From contig NZ_OCND01000001.1 of NCBI RefSeq assembly GCF_900215535.1, forward strand, positions 434,001-498,000: 64,000 nucleotides of DNA, read 5' to 3'. Position 1 is the first letter of the stretch; every line of letters starts with the position of its first letter. Below, in pieces: positions 18,855 to 26,169 of this stretch. The stretch comes from Pseudoxanthomonas wuyuanensis. GTDB taxonomy: Bacteria; Pseudomonadota; Gammaproteobacteria; Xanthomonadales; Xanthomonadaceae. The notes under the pieces are model-generated. The model made no database searches. It had not been told where the DNA came from and saw only the letters and a list, made by a program, of their open reading frames with translations. Made by a program: the position numbers and the translations under genes.

Positions 18855-19691
18855 GTGAAACCCTGTCTGAAACCCGCCTGCCTGGCGATCGCCCTGCTGG
18901 CCGCGCTGGTGGCCTGCAAGCGGGACGAACCTGGCGCGGCGACCCCGCCGCCAGCCGGTGCCGATTCGGCCGCCGCACCCGCCGAAGGCGACCCTGCCGC
19001 CGCGCTGGAGCTGAAGGATGTCATCGAATCCAATGATCGCTACATCATCGGCATCAGCTATCCGCCGGCGGTCAACAAGTACCCGGGCCTGGCCAGGGCG
19101 GTTGCCGAATACTCGGAAGCCGCGCGGGCCGAACTGATGCAAGCCGTGGATGGCCTGGGCAATGACAAACCCAGCGCCCCGTACGAGCTGTCGCTGAGCT
19201 ACCAGTTGCTGCTGGAGACGCCGCGGCTGGTCGTAGTGTCCGCCGACGGCAGCAGCTACACCGGCGGCGCGCATGGCCAGCCGCTGGTCGGGCGTTTTGT
19301 CTGGCTGCCGCAACAGGACAAGCTGCTGACGGTCGATGAGCTGCTGCCCACGGCGGACGGTTTGGTTGCAGTCAGCAACTACGCGCGCGAGCAACTGCAC
19401 ACCGCGGTGTCGCTGCGGGTGGAAGCCGACGACCTGCCGCCCATCGAGCGCGCGCAGCTGGTCAAGAGCGCCGACCGGATGATCGACGAAGGTACCCGTC
19501 CCGATGCCGGCAATTTCGGCCAGTTCCAGCCGCAACTGGGCGTGGACGGAAAGATCCGGGCGCTCCGCTTCGTGTTCCCGCCTTATCAGGTGGGGCCGTA
19601 TTCGGACGGTACCCAGACCGTGGATGTGCCGGCGTCGGTGCTGCTGCCGCATGTAGCGCCCGAATACGCGGATCTGTTCGCCAGAGGGTGA
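18855..19691 (+). CDS. Lipoprotein with DUF4163/DUF3298 (RsiV-like) domains
   Basis: A 278-residue protein with a signal peptide and lipobox LVAC (Cys21), then an Ala/Pro-rich linker. An extracytoplasmic domain with the pattern YELSLSYQLLLETPRLVVVSADGSSYTGGAHG is characteristic of DUF4163. A C-terminal DUF3298-like half (VFPPYQVGPYSDG) follows. RsiV uses this fold to bind lysozyme, but most homologues have no known role. It ends 7 bases before cfa, so the two are probably one transcript. Confidence 0.75.
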   Translation: MKPCLKPACLAIALLAALVACKRDEPGAATPPPAGADSAAAPAEGDPAAALELKDVIESNDRYIIGISYPPAVNKYPGLARAVAEYSEAARAELMQAVDGLGNDKPSAPYELSLSYQLLLETPRLVVVSADGSSYTGGAHGQPLVGRFVWLPQQDKLLTVDELLPTADGLVAVSNYAREQLHTAVSLRVEADDLPPIERAQLVKSADRMIDEGTRPDAGNFGQFQPQLGVDGKIRALRFVFPPYQVGPYSDGTQTVDVPASVLLPHVAPEYADLFARG

Positions 19692-19698
19692 GGTAGGC

Positions 19699-20817
19699 AT
19701 GCCGAATGCGCGCTTCGAAGATCGGGTCAGGGACCTGCTGGCTGAGGCCGATGTGCGTATCGATGGCCAGCGCCCATGGGACCTGCGGGTAAACGACCCG
19801 CATCTGTACGCGCGGCTGCTGGGGCAGGGTTCGCTGGGACTCGGCGAAAGCTACATGGACGGCTGGTGGAGCGCCGATTCGCTGGATGGGCTGCTGTTCC
19901 GGCTGCTCGACGCACGGCTGGACCAGCGGGTCCATGGCGCCGGCGAAATCTGGGACGCGTTGCGCGCCCGCGTTTTCAATCTGCAGTCGCGCCGCCGCAG
20001 CGGCGAGGTAGGGGAGCGCCACTACGATCTGGGCAACGACCTGTATCGCGCCATGCTGGGCGGGCGCCTGGTCTACAGCTGCGGCTACTGGCGCGATGCG
20101 CAGACCCTGGATGAAGCCCAGGAAGCCAAACTGGACCTGGTCTGCCGCAAGCTCAGGCTGCAGCCGGGCATGCGTGTGCTGGACATCGGTTGCGGCTGGG
20201 GCGAGGCGCTGAAATACGCCGCCGAGCGTTACGGCGTCAGCGGCGTAGGCGTCACCATCTCGCGCGAACAGGCCGATTTCGCCACCGAGCTGTGCAAGGG
20301 CCTGCCTATCGAGATACGCCTGCAGGACTACCGCGACCTGGACGAACGCTTCGATGCCGCGTTTTCACTGGGCATGTTCGAACATGTCGGGGTCAAGAAC
20401 TACCGCACCTATTTCGAGGTGGCGCACCGTTGCGTGCCCGAGGACGGGCTTTTCCTGTTGCACAGCATTGGCACCAACCAGTCGGTGCATCGCACCGATC
20501 CCTGGATAGCGCGCTACATCTTTCCCAACTCGATGCTGCCGTCGGCGGCGCAGATTGCGCAAGCCGTGGAGGGGTTGTTCGTCATCGAAGACTGGCACAG
20601 CTTCGGTGCCGACTACGACCGCACGCTGCAGGGCTGGTGGAACAACATCGAGCGCGCCTGGCCATCGCTGGATGGCCGCTATGACGAGCGCTTCCGCCGC
20701 ATGTGGCGTTTTTACCTGGCCGCATCAATGGCTACCTTCCGCAGCCGGCGTTCGCAGTTGTGGCAGCTGGTGCTGTCCCCGCGCGGCGTGCGCGGCGGAT
20801 ACGTGGCCCCCAGGTAG
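19699..20817 (+). CDS. cfa: Cyclopropane-fatty-acyl-phospholipid synthase
   Basis: The 372-residue protein transfers a methylene group from S-adenosylmethionine across the double bond of unsaturated phospholipid acyl chains, at the cytosolic membrane face. The AdoMet-binding motif VLDIGCGWG is near residue 158. GVGVTISREQADFA and the conserved FEHVGVKNYRTYF, YIFPNSMLPS and WHSFGADYDRTL blocks are all present, as in full-length CFA synthases. The N-terminal domain is slightly short compared with E. coli. It follows the DUF4163 lipoprotein by 7 bases. Confidence 0.92.
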   Translation: MPNARFEDRVRDLLAEADVRIDGQRPWDLRVNDPHLYARLLGQGSLGLGESYMDGWWSADSLDGLLFRLLDARLDQRVHGAGEIWDALRARVFNLQSRRRSGEVGERHYDLGNDLYRAMLGGRLVYSCGYWRDAQTLDEAQEAKLDLVCRKLRLQPGMRVLDIGCGWGEALKYAAERYGVSGVGVTISREQADFATELCKGLPIEIRLQDYRDLDERFDAAFSLGMFEHVGVKNYRTYFEVAHRCVPEDGLFLLHSIGTNQSVHRTDPWIARYIFPNSMLPSAAQIAQAVEGLFVIEDWHSFGADYDRTLQGWWNNIERAWPSLDGRYDERFRRMWRFYLAASMATFRSRRSQLWQLVLSPRGVRGGYVAPR

Positions 20818-20861
20818 GGTCTTCCGGTCGTCCACGGCGGCCATCGGGAAGGGTTTATCCC

Positions 20862-22016
20862 TCAGCCGGCCATCGAGTCGATGAAAACCTGCGCCAGCGC
20901 TGCCGGAGGCATGCGCAGGAGGGTGGGATTGACCTGCAGCGCCAAAATCCCGTCGCCGGCTGGCGACGGAAGAATGACGCCACGGCGCAGGGCCCGTTCC
21001 GACAGGACCGCCGGGGCGACCCCGGACACCGACAGAAAAAACCTGCTGGTGCCCTGCGGCACCTTGCGTGCCTTGAACCGGCCATCGGCCTGCAACAATT
21101 CGATAAGCCTGTCCGCAGCCCGCCACGCACTGGCGTATTCCTCTTCGTAGCCGTCCACGTAGCGGTCGACAAACGCGATTTGCGGCCACGCATGCGGGAG
21201 CGATCCGCCGAACATGCGGCGCATATGGAACAGACCGTCGATGAAACCGGCATCACCGGCCAGGATGGCGCCGGACGCGCCATTGAAGTGCTTCCACAGC
21301 GATACGCAGACGGTATCGAACAGCGCGGCATAGTCGCGGAGGCTTCTGCCCGAGTGAAAGGGCAGGTTGAACATCCGCGCGCCGTCCAGATGCAGCCGGA
21401 TGCCGCGCTCGCGCGCATACCCGCAGACGCGTTCGAGTTCGGCCGGGTCGACCATCTGATGGTTCATCCGCCGCACCGGGCTCTCGATGGAGAGCGCGCC
21501 TATCCGCGTCTCGACCCGGCCGCCGGCCGAACGCTCGACCCAGCTTCTTACCTCGGCGAGCTCTATCGTGCTGCGGCCGCTGGCCAACGGAACCAGGTTC
21601 AAGCCGCTCAGCGTCTGGGCGCAATCGCCGCTGTCGTTGTAGAGATGGCTTTCCGCCTGTACAAGCACACGGCGGCCATCGCCTGCCAGTTTCCTGACGG
21701 CCAGGTGGTTTGCCAGCGTGCCGGTGGGTACGAACATCGCAGCTTCCTTGCCCAGCAGCCGCGCGAACTTCCGTTCCAGCGCCGTAACCGTCCCGCCCAG
21801 CGAGTAATAGTCCGCCTCGAAGCCATCGGCCACCGCCGCTTCATGCAGCAACATGGCGTATTCGCGGCGGTCCAACCCGAGGCCATCGGAGACAAAATTG
21901 ACGCGCTTGAACAGACCGTCCGCGGTGCCGGCGGTTGAACCGCCGCCAACGCTCTGGCCCAACACCGGTGTTGCCGCCGCCAATCCACCTGCGGCCAAGA
22001 ACTGACGGCGATCCAT
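20862..22016 (-). CDS. Tat-exported PLP enzyme of the threonine aldolase / beta-eliminating lyase family
   Basis: The ATG at 22016 begins a twin-arginine signal (MDRRQFLAAGGLAAATPVLGQ), with AGGA upstream. The 384-residue protein then follows the low-specificity L-threonine aldolase fold: GTVTALERKFARLLGKEAAMFVPTGT, ESHLYNDSGD, LHLDGARMFN (cofactor Asp) and CVSLWKHFNGASGA (probable PLP Lys). Classical aldolases are cytosolic, so export of a folded PLP enzyme to the periplasm is unusual. The substrate is unknown. It lies at the distal edge of the integron array. Confidence 0.8.
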   Translation of the reverse strand: MDRRQFLAAGGLAAATPVLGQSVGGGSTAGTADGLFKRVNFVSDGLGLDRREYAMLLHEAAVADGFEADYYSLGGTVTALERKFARLLGKEAAMFVPTGTLANHLAVRKLAGDGRRVLVQAESHLYNDSGDCAQTLSGLNLVPLASGRSTIELAEVRSWVERSAGGRVETRIGALSIESPVRRMNHQMVDPAELERVCGYARERGIRLHLDGARMFNLPFHSGRSLRDYAALFDTVCVSLWKHFNGASGAILAGDAGFIDGLFHMRRMFGGSLPHAWPQIAFVDRYVDGYEEEYASAWRAADRLIELLQADGRFKARKVPQGTSRFFLSVSGVAPAVLSERALRRGVILPSPAGDGILALQVNPTLLRMPPAALAQVFIDSMAG

Positions 22017-22095
22017 TCGGGCATCCTGCGTAGCGCTTTCGGGAAGACCTATCGTAGCGGACAACGCATGCGCTGCCATCAACCAGGCGTTTTGC

Positions 22096-22257
22096 TCAGT
22101 CCTCGAAGGATCCACATATGCCGCTGTCGTAGTAGTGGTTGCCGCCCTCATCCCGGTATTCGCTGACCAGCGCGAGCCCGGCATCGGCAAGCACGCCCTT
22201 GTAGGCTGCCGCCTCGTAGCCACTGCCTGGGGCGTGAACGTTCGTTGTCATCGACAT
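22096..22257 (-). pseudogene. C-terminal fragment of a SAM-dependent methyltransferase
   Basis: A 53-residue open frame reads MSMTTNVHAPGSGYEAAAYK, then GVLADAGLALVSEYRDEGGNHYYDS. The L-x-D/A-A-G-L-x-L-V-x-E-Y-x-D-E-G-x-N-H-Y-Y pattern matches the last 35 residues of class I methyltransferases. The AdoMet-binding half is absent. It may be the remnant of the terminal integron cassette, since a decayed attC-like site lies just upstream at 22259. It could be translated (ATG with AGGA before it), but no enzyme activity is expected. Confidence 0.5.
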
Positions 22258-22258
22258 C

Positions 22259-22315
22259 CTGTCAGATGCTCCAGGTCAACTCGCAAGGCGGGTTCGGATG
22301 GAGGGTCCGTCAGGC
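22259..22315 (-). repeat. Decayed attC site
   Basis: GTCAGGC at 22309-22315 stands where intact sites have GTTAGGC and overlaps the stop codon of the NTF2-like gene. GCAAGGCGGGTTCGG resembles the central CGAAGCGGGTTCGG of intact sites. The opposite core is poorly kept. The position between two cassette-like genes supports the call. Confidence 0.4.
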
Positions 22316-22717
22316 AGCGCTTTGCTGGCTCGTGTGCGCGGGCGTAAGGTGGGTCAGCATGCAGCGCCACTGTCCATCCACTCGCCGGTAGATATCGGTG
22401 ATGTACTCATCGGCGGCCATTGGCGCGCCGTTGAACGTGCCGGTGTTCTGGCCGCGGCCGGTTATCCAGGCCACATCTCCGGCTACGCAGGCATGCGTCG
22501 CGACTTTCGTCATCGTGGCGTGGGTAAGAAGACCGGAGGCAATCACGCCGAGGATGCGAGAGCGGGGCACGGGGCCGGCCTCCGGAGTCACCAGTATCCA
22601 ATCGTCGGTGATGCAGCGCGAAATCTGCTCTACATCGTTGGAGATCATCGCCTTGTTGAAGGCATCCTCGAGTTCCATCAGGAAATCCGGGATATCAGCA
22701 TGGCTCGTTGTGTTCAC
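22310..22717 (-). CDS. NTF2-like / SnoaL-like protein (DUF4440 type), integron cassette
   Basis: A 135-residue soluble protein with the NTF2-like cone pattern: helical start DFLMELEDAFNKAMISNDVEQISRC, then DDWILVTPEAG, the strand set ATHACVAGDVAWITGRGQNTG and the closing YRRVDGQWRCMLTHLTP. Members bind or convert small hydrophobic molecules or act as scaffolds; no substrate can be read. It is in the same orientation as the other cassettes and its stop overlaps a decayed attC core, so it is probably an old, fixed cassette. Confidence 0.72.
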   Translation of the reverse strand: MNTTSHADIPDFLMELEDAFNKAMISNDVEQISRCITDDWILVTPEAGPVPRSRILGVIASGLLTHATMTKVATHACVAGDVAWITGRGQNTGTFNGAPMAADEYITDIYRRVDGQWRCMLTHLTPAHTSQQSAA

Positions 22718-22962
22718 GTCCGACTCTCCTGGTGCGTAGTGGCGTCTGATACCTGATTCATCCGGTCCGCGATTAGCCGCTTTTCCGCGTCGGCGACCCC
22801 AGCTGCGACCGCCAGTGTCGGGGCATCGGCGCTGAAGCCGCCCTCACAATGTACAGGCCATGGGCGGGCGCAGGGAGAACCCTTCGGCGGCCGCTATCCG
22901 GGCCGCGCCGCGAAGCAGCGATGGACCGAATGCATGGGCAAGTGCTGCCGGGTTCGCCATGG

Positions 22963-23343
22963 CTAGTCCCACTGAGTGGCGTTCTTCGGGAAACCAGGGC
23001 GCTGCACCCGGACGACACAGAACCGCTGGCCTGTGGGCGCCTGCATCACGACCCAGCGCTCCAACCGCTCGACGACCGTGGCGCCAAGCGCTTCAAGGCG
23101 GGCAACCTCCGCAGGAATATTGTCGGTTTCGATATCGAGATGCACGCGGCTCTCATGGCTGACGCGTTGAATCTGAACGATGGGCTCGTCCGGTGGCGTG
23201 TCCAGCATGCGATAGTCGCCGCGTGTACCCGGATGTTCGGGATCGACCGGGCGTCCGAGGGCAGCCGCCCAGAACCGGGCAGCCTCGTCGATATCCGATA
23301 CCAGGCAGTCGACCAGCAGTGCGCAAAGCCGGGAATGATGCAT
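22963..23343 (-). CDS. VOC-superfamily (glyoxalase-like) protein, integron cassette
   Basis: The start at 23343 is chosen for GAGAGG 6 bases upstream; the open frame continues upstream only through the spacer. The 126-residue product has paired beta-alpha-beta-beta-beta modules: LLVDCLVSDIDEAARFWAAAL at the N-terminus and VHLDIETDNIPAEVARLEALGA in the second half, ending in FCVVRVQRPGF. VOC proteins include glyoxalases, dioxygenases and drug-binding resistance proteins. The function is unassigned. It is the cassette just downstream of the aac(3)-like gene in array order. Confidence 0.75.
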   Translation of the reverse strand: MHHSRLCALLVDCLVSDIDEAARFWAAALGRPVDPEHPGTRGDYRMLDTPPDEPIVQIQRVSHESRVHLDIETDNIPAEVARLEALGATVVERLERWVVMQAPTGQRFCVVRVQRPGFPKNATQWD

Positions 23344-23368
23344 TTTTCCTCTCCAATGTACGATGCAG

Positions 23369-23450
23369 ACTGATGCCCGGAAGCCGAGCCGGGGTTGTTG
23401 GCGGAGGCTCGCCACCTGAGCCAGGCAGAGGTTGGCAAAGAGCCTAGGCA
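23369..23450 (-). repeat. Degenerate attC between the VOC and aac(3)-like genes
   Basis: CTGATGCCCGGAAGCCGAGCC resembles the intact left half (CCTAACGCCTGAATTAAGCC). TAGGC at 23445-23449 overlaps the stop codon of the acetyltransferase where GTTAGGC would be. Both cores carry substitutions, so recombination is probably weak or lost. Confidence 0.38.
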
Positions 23451-23932
23451 GCGCTTTCGCCAGGTGCAATATCGAAGTGCAGAACGTCTTCGCGGACTCC
23501 CAGCTTTGTATACAGGGCAATCGCTGGATCGTCGCCATAATCCGCCTGGACGAAGATTACATAGATACCTCTGGCTGCGGCCAGCCTCTTGAGTCGTTCG
23601 ATGAGCCCTGTGGCGATGCCGCGCCGACGGTAGGCTTCCTCGACAGCGAGGTCATAGATGTAGAACTCGGAGCGGGCCTGCTCGAACTTGGGGAGCACAT
23701 AGCCAGCCAGCCCGCCGATCACGCTGGTACCGGCCAGGGCAACGATGGCAACGAAGGTGTCGCCTTCAAGCAGATTCTGCAGATAGCGGTCATCCGGCTG
23801 CTTGCCGCTGTATGTTTGCTCATCGTCGAACCCGCGTCCGAACATGGCGAGCATCGCACGAGCCAGCGCCACGTCCTGCGCGCCAAGGACCCGGACTTCG
23901 AAAGACTCGGCAGACGATAAAGCACTAGCCAC
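23444..23932 (-). CDS. AAC(3)-I family aminoglycoside 3-N-acetyltransferase homologue, integron cassette
   Basis: The GTG at 23932 is chosen because AGGAGG lies 5 bases upstream, directly after an attC site. The 162-residue GNAT protein closely follows AAC(3)-Ia as I remember it: [19 protein letters not shown] (FGREFGD..TYS..QPD), [34 protein letters not shown] (acetyl-CoA loop, residues 102-115), and [18 protein letters not shown] then [12 protein letters not shown](3)-I enzymes acetylate gentamicin, sisomicin and fortimicin. Long runs of identity make the family secure. Whether this protein confers resistance at native expression is unknown. It is a cassette in a chromosomal, apparently non-clinical integron. 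Confidence 0.88.
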   Translation of the reverse strand: MASALSSAESFEVRVLGAQDVALARAMLAMFGRGFDDEQTYSGKQPDDRYLQNLLEGDTFVAIVALAGTSVIGGLAGYVLPKFEQARSEFYIYDLAVEEAYRRRGIATGLIERLKRLAAARGIYVIFVQADYGDDPAIALYTKLGVREDVLHFDIAPGESAA

Positions 23933-23949
23933 TCGACCTCCTGCTGCTG

Positions 23950-24002
23950 TCCGACGGCGAATTGCGACGACCCGCGAAGCGGCGCCGGCCTGAATGTTAG
24001 AT
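23950..24002 (-). repeat. Partly degenerate attC upstream of the aac(3)-like gene
   Basis: TCCGACG at 23950 stands for TCTAACG. The centre GACCCGCGAAGCGG matches standard attC hairpins, and GTTAGAT at 23996-24002 is a well-kept core that overlaps the stop codon of the next gene. Total length is 53 bases. Confidence 0.6.
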
Positions 24003-24380
24003 GCTCGGCTGCATCTGCGCCAGCATGAGTACGTAGCCATCCGGGTCCTCCAACCTGCACTCGCCGCCAGGCATGTAGAACGGATGCTTGATCTCGCCAG
24101 GCGAATACCCAAGCTCTTCCAAAGCGGCGCGTGTCCGCTTGATGCTGTCGAAATACAGATAGAACAGAATGGCCTGTTGGGATGCGTCGATAGGTCCGGA
24201 AGCCAAGTCAACCATCAAGTTGGCCTTCTCACTCTCCAACCAGGCCCAGACTGGCGCCGATTGGCCCTCTGGAACGACGGTGCGCGCAACCTTGAAGCCG
24301 AGGCCTGCATAGAACCTGATGCTGCGTTCGACGCTGGCGACGTGCACGAAGGCTACAAGCGGTTGAGTCCGAGCGGCCAT
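23997..24380 (-). CDS. VOC-superfamily bleomycin-resistance/glyoxalase-like protein, integron cassette
   Basis: A start at 24380 ([20 protein letters not shown]) is preferred; the longer frame reads through the attC. The 127 residues hold two VOC modules: [18 protein letters not shown] with [17 protein letters not shown], and [21 protein letters not shown] with the C-terminal [13 protein letters not shown]. This pattern is typical of bleomycin-resistance-like and dioxygenase-like VOC proteins. Binding of a small toxic molecule is a family-based possibility, not shown. Its stop codon lies in the attC core at 23996. Confidence 0.8.
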   Translation of the reverse strand: MAARTQPLVAFVHVASVERSIRFYAGLGFKVARTVVPEGQSAPVWAWLESEKANLMVDLASGPIDASQQAILFYLYFDSIKRTRAALEELGYSPGEIKHPFYMPGGECRLEDPDGYVLMLAQMQPSI

Positions 24381-24396
24381 ATTGCCTCCAAGGCCA

Positions 24397-24452
24397 TCTG
24401 ACGCCTGGGTTGAGCCGGGCCGAAGCGGGTCCGGCTTGACTGAGTACAAACA
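24397..24452 (-). repeat. Degenerate attC
   Basis: TCTGACG at 24397 (intact form TCTAACG), then CCTGGGTTGAGCCGGGCCGA and CGGGTCCGGCTTGACTGAGT. The left half and hairpin are clear, but the right core GTTAG has been lost. Confidence 0.55.
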
Positions 24453-24506
24453 CCCACCCTTGCTCCCGAAGCCTTGAGCTGGTGCCGATGATGCGCATGC
24501 GAATGG

Positions 24507-24788
24507 CTAGAGCGAGCCCGCGGCGATGACTGCCAAGCAGGCAAAGCCCAGCGAGAACGACACGATCCGCTGCCAAGTCCTAGCGGCACGGTTGGTGACG
24601 AGCGAGTAAGCCGACGCCAAGACAAGCCCTAACAGGGCCAGTAGAGCAAAAGCGAGAGTCCATGAGCCAATTTGCCACGCGAGCAAATTGCCCGGGAAAG
24701 CCAAGAGGGCTATCGTCGCAACTGCCGCGAGGGCTAAAGCGCCGAAGATGAGCGAGCTTTTGACCACAAATGTCCGATTGGCTGTCAT
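24507..24788 (-). CDS. Small integral membrane protein, integron cassette
   Basis: A 93-residue protein with three predicted membrane helices: SSLIFGALALAAVATIALLA, GSWTLAFALLALLGLVLASA and IVSFSLGFACLAVIAAGSL. The short loop TNRAARTWQR suggests a cytosolic side after helix 2. I recognise no family. The start codon lies 4 bases beyond an attC left core, which probably supplies part of the translation start region. Confidence 0.65.
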   Translation of the reverse strand: MTANRTFVVKSSLIFGALALAAVATIALLAFPGNLLAWQIGSWTLAFALLALLGLVLASAYSLVTNRAARTWQRIVSFSLGFACLAVIAAGSL

Positions 24789-24792
24789 TGCT

Positions 24793-24851
24793 GCCTAATG
24801 CTTGAGTTAAGCCGCCTGCGAAGCGGGTCCGGCTTGAACGAACTGATAGAC
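24793..24851 (-). repeat. attC site, slightly degenerate
   Basis: GCCTAAT, then GCTTGAGTTAAGCCG, central GCGAAGCGGGTC, and CGGCTTGAACGAACTGATAGAC. Only one base of each core differs from consensus (CCTAAC and GTTAGAC). Length 59 bases. Confidence 0.75.
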
Positions 24852-25163
24852 CTACGTGTGGCCATGATTGAACCCGCCCTCTACGTCTGAGGTTGGGTCG
24901 CCGAGCTCGTTGTCAAAAGATTGTCGGATATCAGCGAGAGTGTCCCCTGGGTCCAGCCCGTATTCCTCCTGAAGTGCGTTGGCGATGTGTCGCGCGGCGT
25001 CCGCCAGAAGAATGCCCCAACTCAGGGGCTCATCACGTCCGCTGTCGTGCCAAAGGCCAATCTTCATGGCGCAGTGGAGCCCATTCTCCGCCGCCCATGC
25101 ACTGAATAGCTGTATCGCCTTTTCGTCTCGCTGTGCAGCCGGTGGGACTATTAATGGTTTCAT
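24852..25163 (-). CDS. DUF5076-like protein, integron cassette
   Basis: A 103-residue soluble protein: QLFSAWAAENGLHCAMKIGL, then WGILLADAARHIANALQEEYG and a C-terminal DTLADIRQSFDNELGDPTSD. The W-G-I-L-L-A-D-x-A-R-H-I-A block and its position resemble DUF5076, a small family of unknown role. It begins 7 bases after a long attC and stops at the edge of the next one. Confidence 0.7.
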   Translation of the reverse strand: MKPLIVPPAAQRDEKAIQLFSAWAAENGLHCAMKIGLWHDSGRDEPLSWGILLADAARHIANALQEEYGLDPGDTLADIRQSFDNELGDPTSDVEGGFNHGHT

Positions 25164-25169
25164 CAGTGG

Positions 25170-25304
25170 GTCTAACGTGGCTGTAGAAAAAGTCCGACGC
25201 CGATTCTACCGCCTCCCGGGGCACCGACAAAAACGCTATGGCTTCCAGATACCCGCGCAGAGAATCCAACAAGCATCAGAAGCGTTGCACTTGGAGTGTT
25301 AATT
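25170..25304 (-). repeat. Long attC site (135 bases)
   Basis: GTCTAAC at 25170-25176 is a perfect consensus core. GTTAATT at 25298-25304, overlapping the lipoprotein stop codon, is the likely partner. The 135-base span is much longer than the 53-90-base sites around it and lacks their common hairpin sequence, so this cassette has a different origin. Confidence 0.5.
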
Positions 25305-25735
25305 CACCGCACACTGTCGCACCGTACATGCTGCGGCGTAAAGGAATCAACCCTTGCGAAAGCCGGCTTGCCCTCAAACTCGATTGGCTCAGGGATTACT
25401 GTTACTTGGTACTCAGCAAGAGTATCGAATGGACAGTTGGAACATTCCCGAGCTGCGAGAACCCGCATGCGAGTCCCCGGTTCGAGTGGGAGGAGAAACG
25501 TCCTTTCCGGCCCGCTAAACCCAGGGTTCCAGATAGATACGTAGTCAGTCTTCTTCTCCCGCTCGATCCTGTTCGTAACCCCATGGGCCCGCAGGGTTAC
25601 AAGCAGCTCGCATGTGTCTCCTATAAGGTCCCGGTACTCAGGCTCGTTAGAAGCGTCCCGATGTGACTGTGTCATTTCGCAGCCGAAGAGCGAGATGGCA
25701 AGAACAAGAATCGCGAGCGGCTGAGATAGTTTCAT
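25304..25735 (-). CDS. Small lipoprotein of unknown function, integron cassette
   Basis: The ATG at 25735 begins a lipoprotein signal (MKLSQPLAILVLAISLFGCE, lipobox LFGC, Cys19); the longer frame would translate the attC. About 143 residues in total. The mature part contains DTCELLVTLRAHGV, SIWNPGFSGPERTFLLPLEP and RVLAARECSNCPF, with several cysteines. I do not recognise a family. The start lies 6 bases from the attC core, and AGGGCG inside the attC probably serves as Shine-Dalgarno sequence. Confidence 0.68.
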   Translation of the reverse strand: MKLSQPLAILVLAISLFGCEMTQSHRDASNEPEYRDLIGDTCELLVTLRAHGVTNRIEREKKTDYVSIWNPGFSGPERTFLLPLEPGTRMRVLAARECSNCPFDTLAEYQVTVIPEPIEFEGKPAFARVDSFTPQHVRCDSVR

Positions 25736-25740
25736 GTGCG

Positions 25741-25830
25741 CCCTAACGCCTGAGTTAAGCCGGCCCGCCCTGGCCAACTGTCAAATCAAAGCCATAACGA
25801 TGCGGGCTCGGCTTGAACGAATTGTTAGGC
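25741..25830 (-). repeat. attC site (90-base type)
   Basis: CCCTAAC at 25741 and GTTAGGC at 25824 with inner repeats CCTGAGTTAAGCCGG and CGGCTTGAACGAAT. The hairpin centre is extended by about 30 bases. It differs at only about seven positions from the attC at 26524. Confidence 0.9.
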
Positions 25831-26109
25831 AGTGGGTGGCCGGAATGGCTTGGATGATGCCACCGTGCTCCCCGCACTGCCGCCTGGGGCGAGTGTGCCA
25901 CAGGTTGCGGGACGGAGCTTGCCCCGCAGCGCCGGCAGCGGAATGCGGCCGAAGACAAAGGCAGCGAGCGCAGCGGGGTAATCACGTCAGGTGGCGAAGC
26001 CGCGGCCGAACCGATGACAGCGAACGTGAGAACTACGCCCCGGAGCCGCCCACAGGTAGGTCGCTAAACTAGCCGAAGTGGGAAGCCGCAATGCACTTGC
26101 TCCACCACA
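25831..26109 (-). other. Integron cassette without a convincing gene
   Basis: This 279-base unit lies between two intact attC sites, so it is a genuine cassette. The only minus-strand open frame of size (from a GTG at 25985, 76 residues) is Arg/Pro/Ser-rich and its last 25 residues are attC-encoded. The plus-strand frame at 25734-26072 is likewise without family resemblance. It may be an ORF-less cassette carrying a promoter or RNA, or a decayed gene. Confidence 0.6.
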
Positions 26110-26169
26110 GCCTAACGCCTGAATTAAGCCGAGCCGCGAAGCGGCTTCGGCTTGAATGAATTGTTAGGG
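26110..26169 (-). repeat. attC site (60-base type)
   Basis: GCCTAAC at 26110, inner CCTGAATTAAGCCG, loop region AGCCGCGAAGCGGCT, CGGCTTGAATGAATT and GTTAGGG at 26163. All four attC boxes are present and strongly palindromic. Confidence 0.93.

Noticed and set aside
22742-22790. Possible attC relic, GTCTGATACCTGATTCATCC
   Set aside because: About 15 of 24 positions fit the left half of an attC, but no right core can be placed; listed only as a possible ghost site.
22844-22960. 38-residue minus-strand ORF right after the second VOC gene
   Set aside because: It has a start 3 bases after the VOC stop, but composition is ordinary and no family is visible; too short to support.
25755-25985. 76-residue ORF in the empty cassette
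   Set aside because: GTG start without a ribosome-binding site, and one third of the protein is attC sequence.
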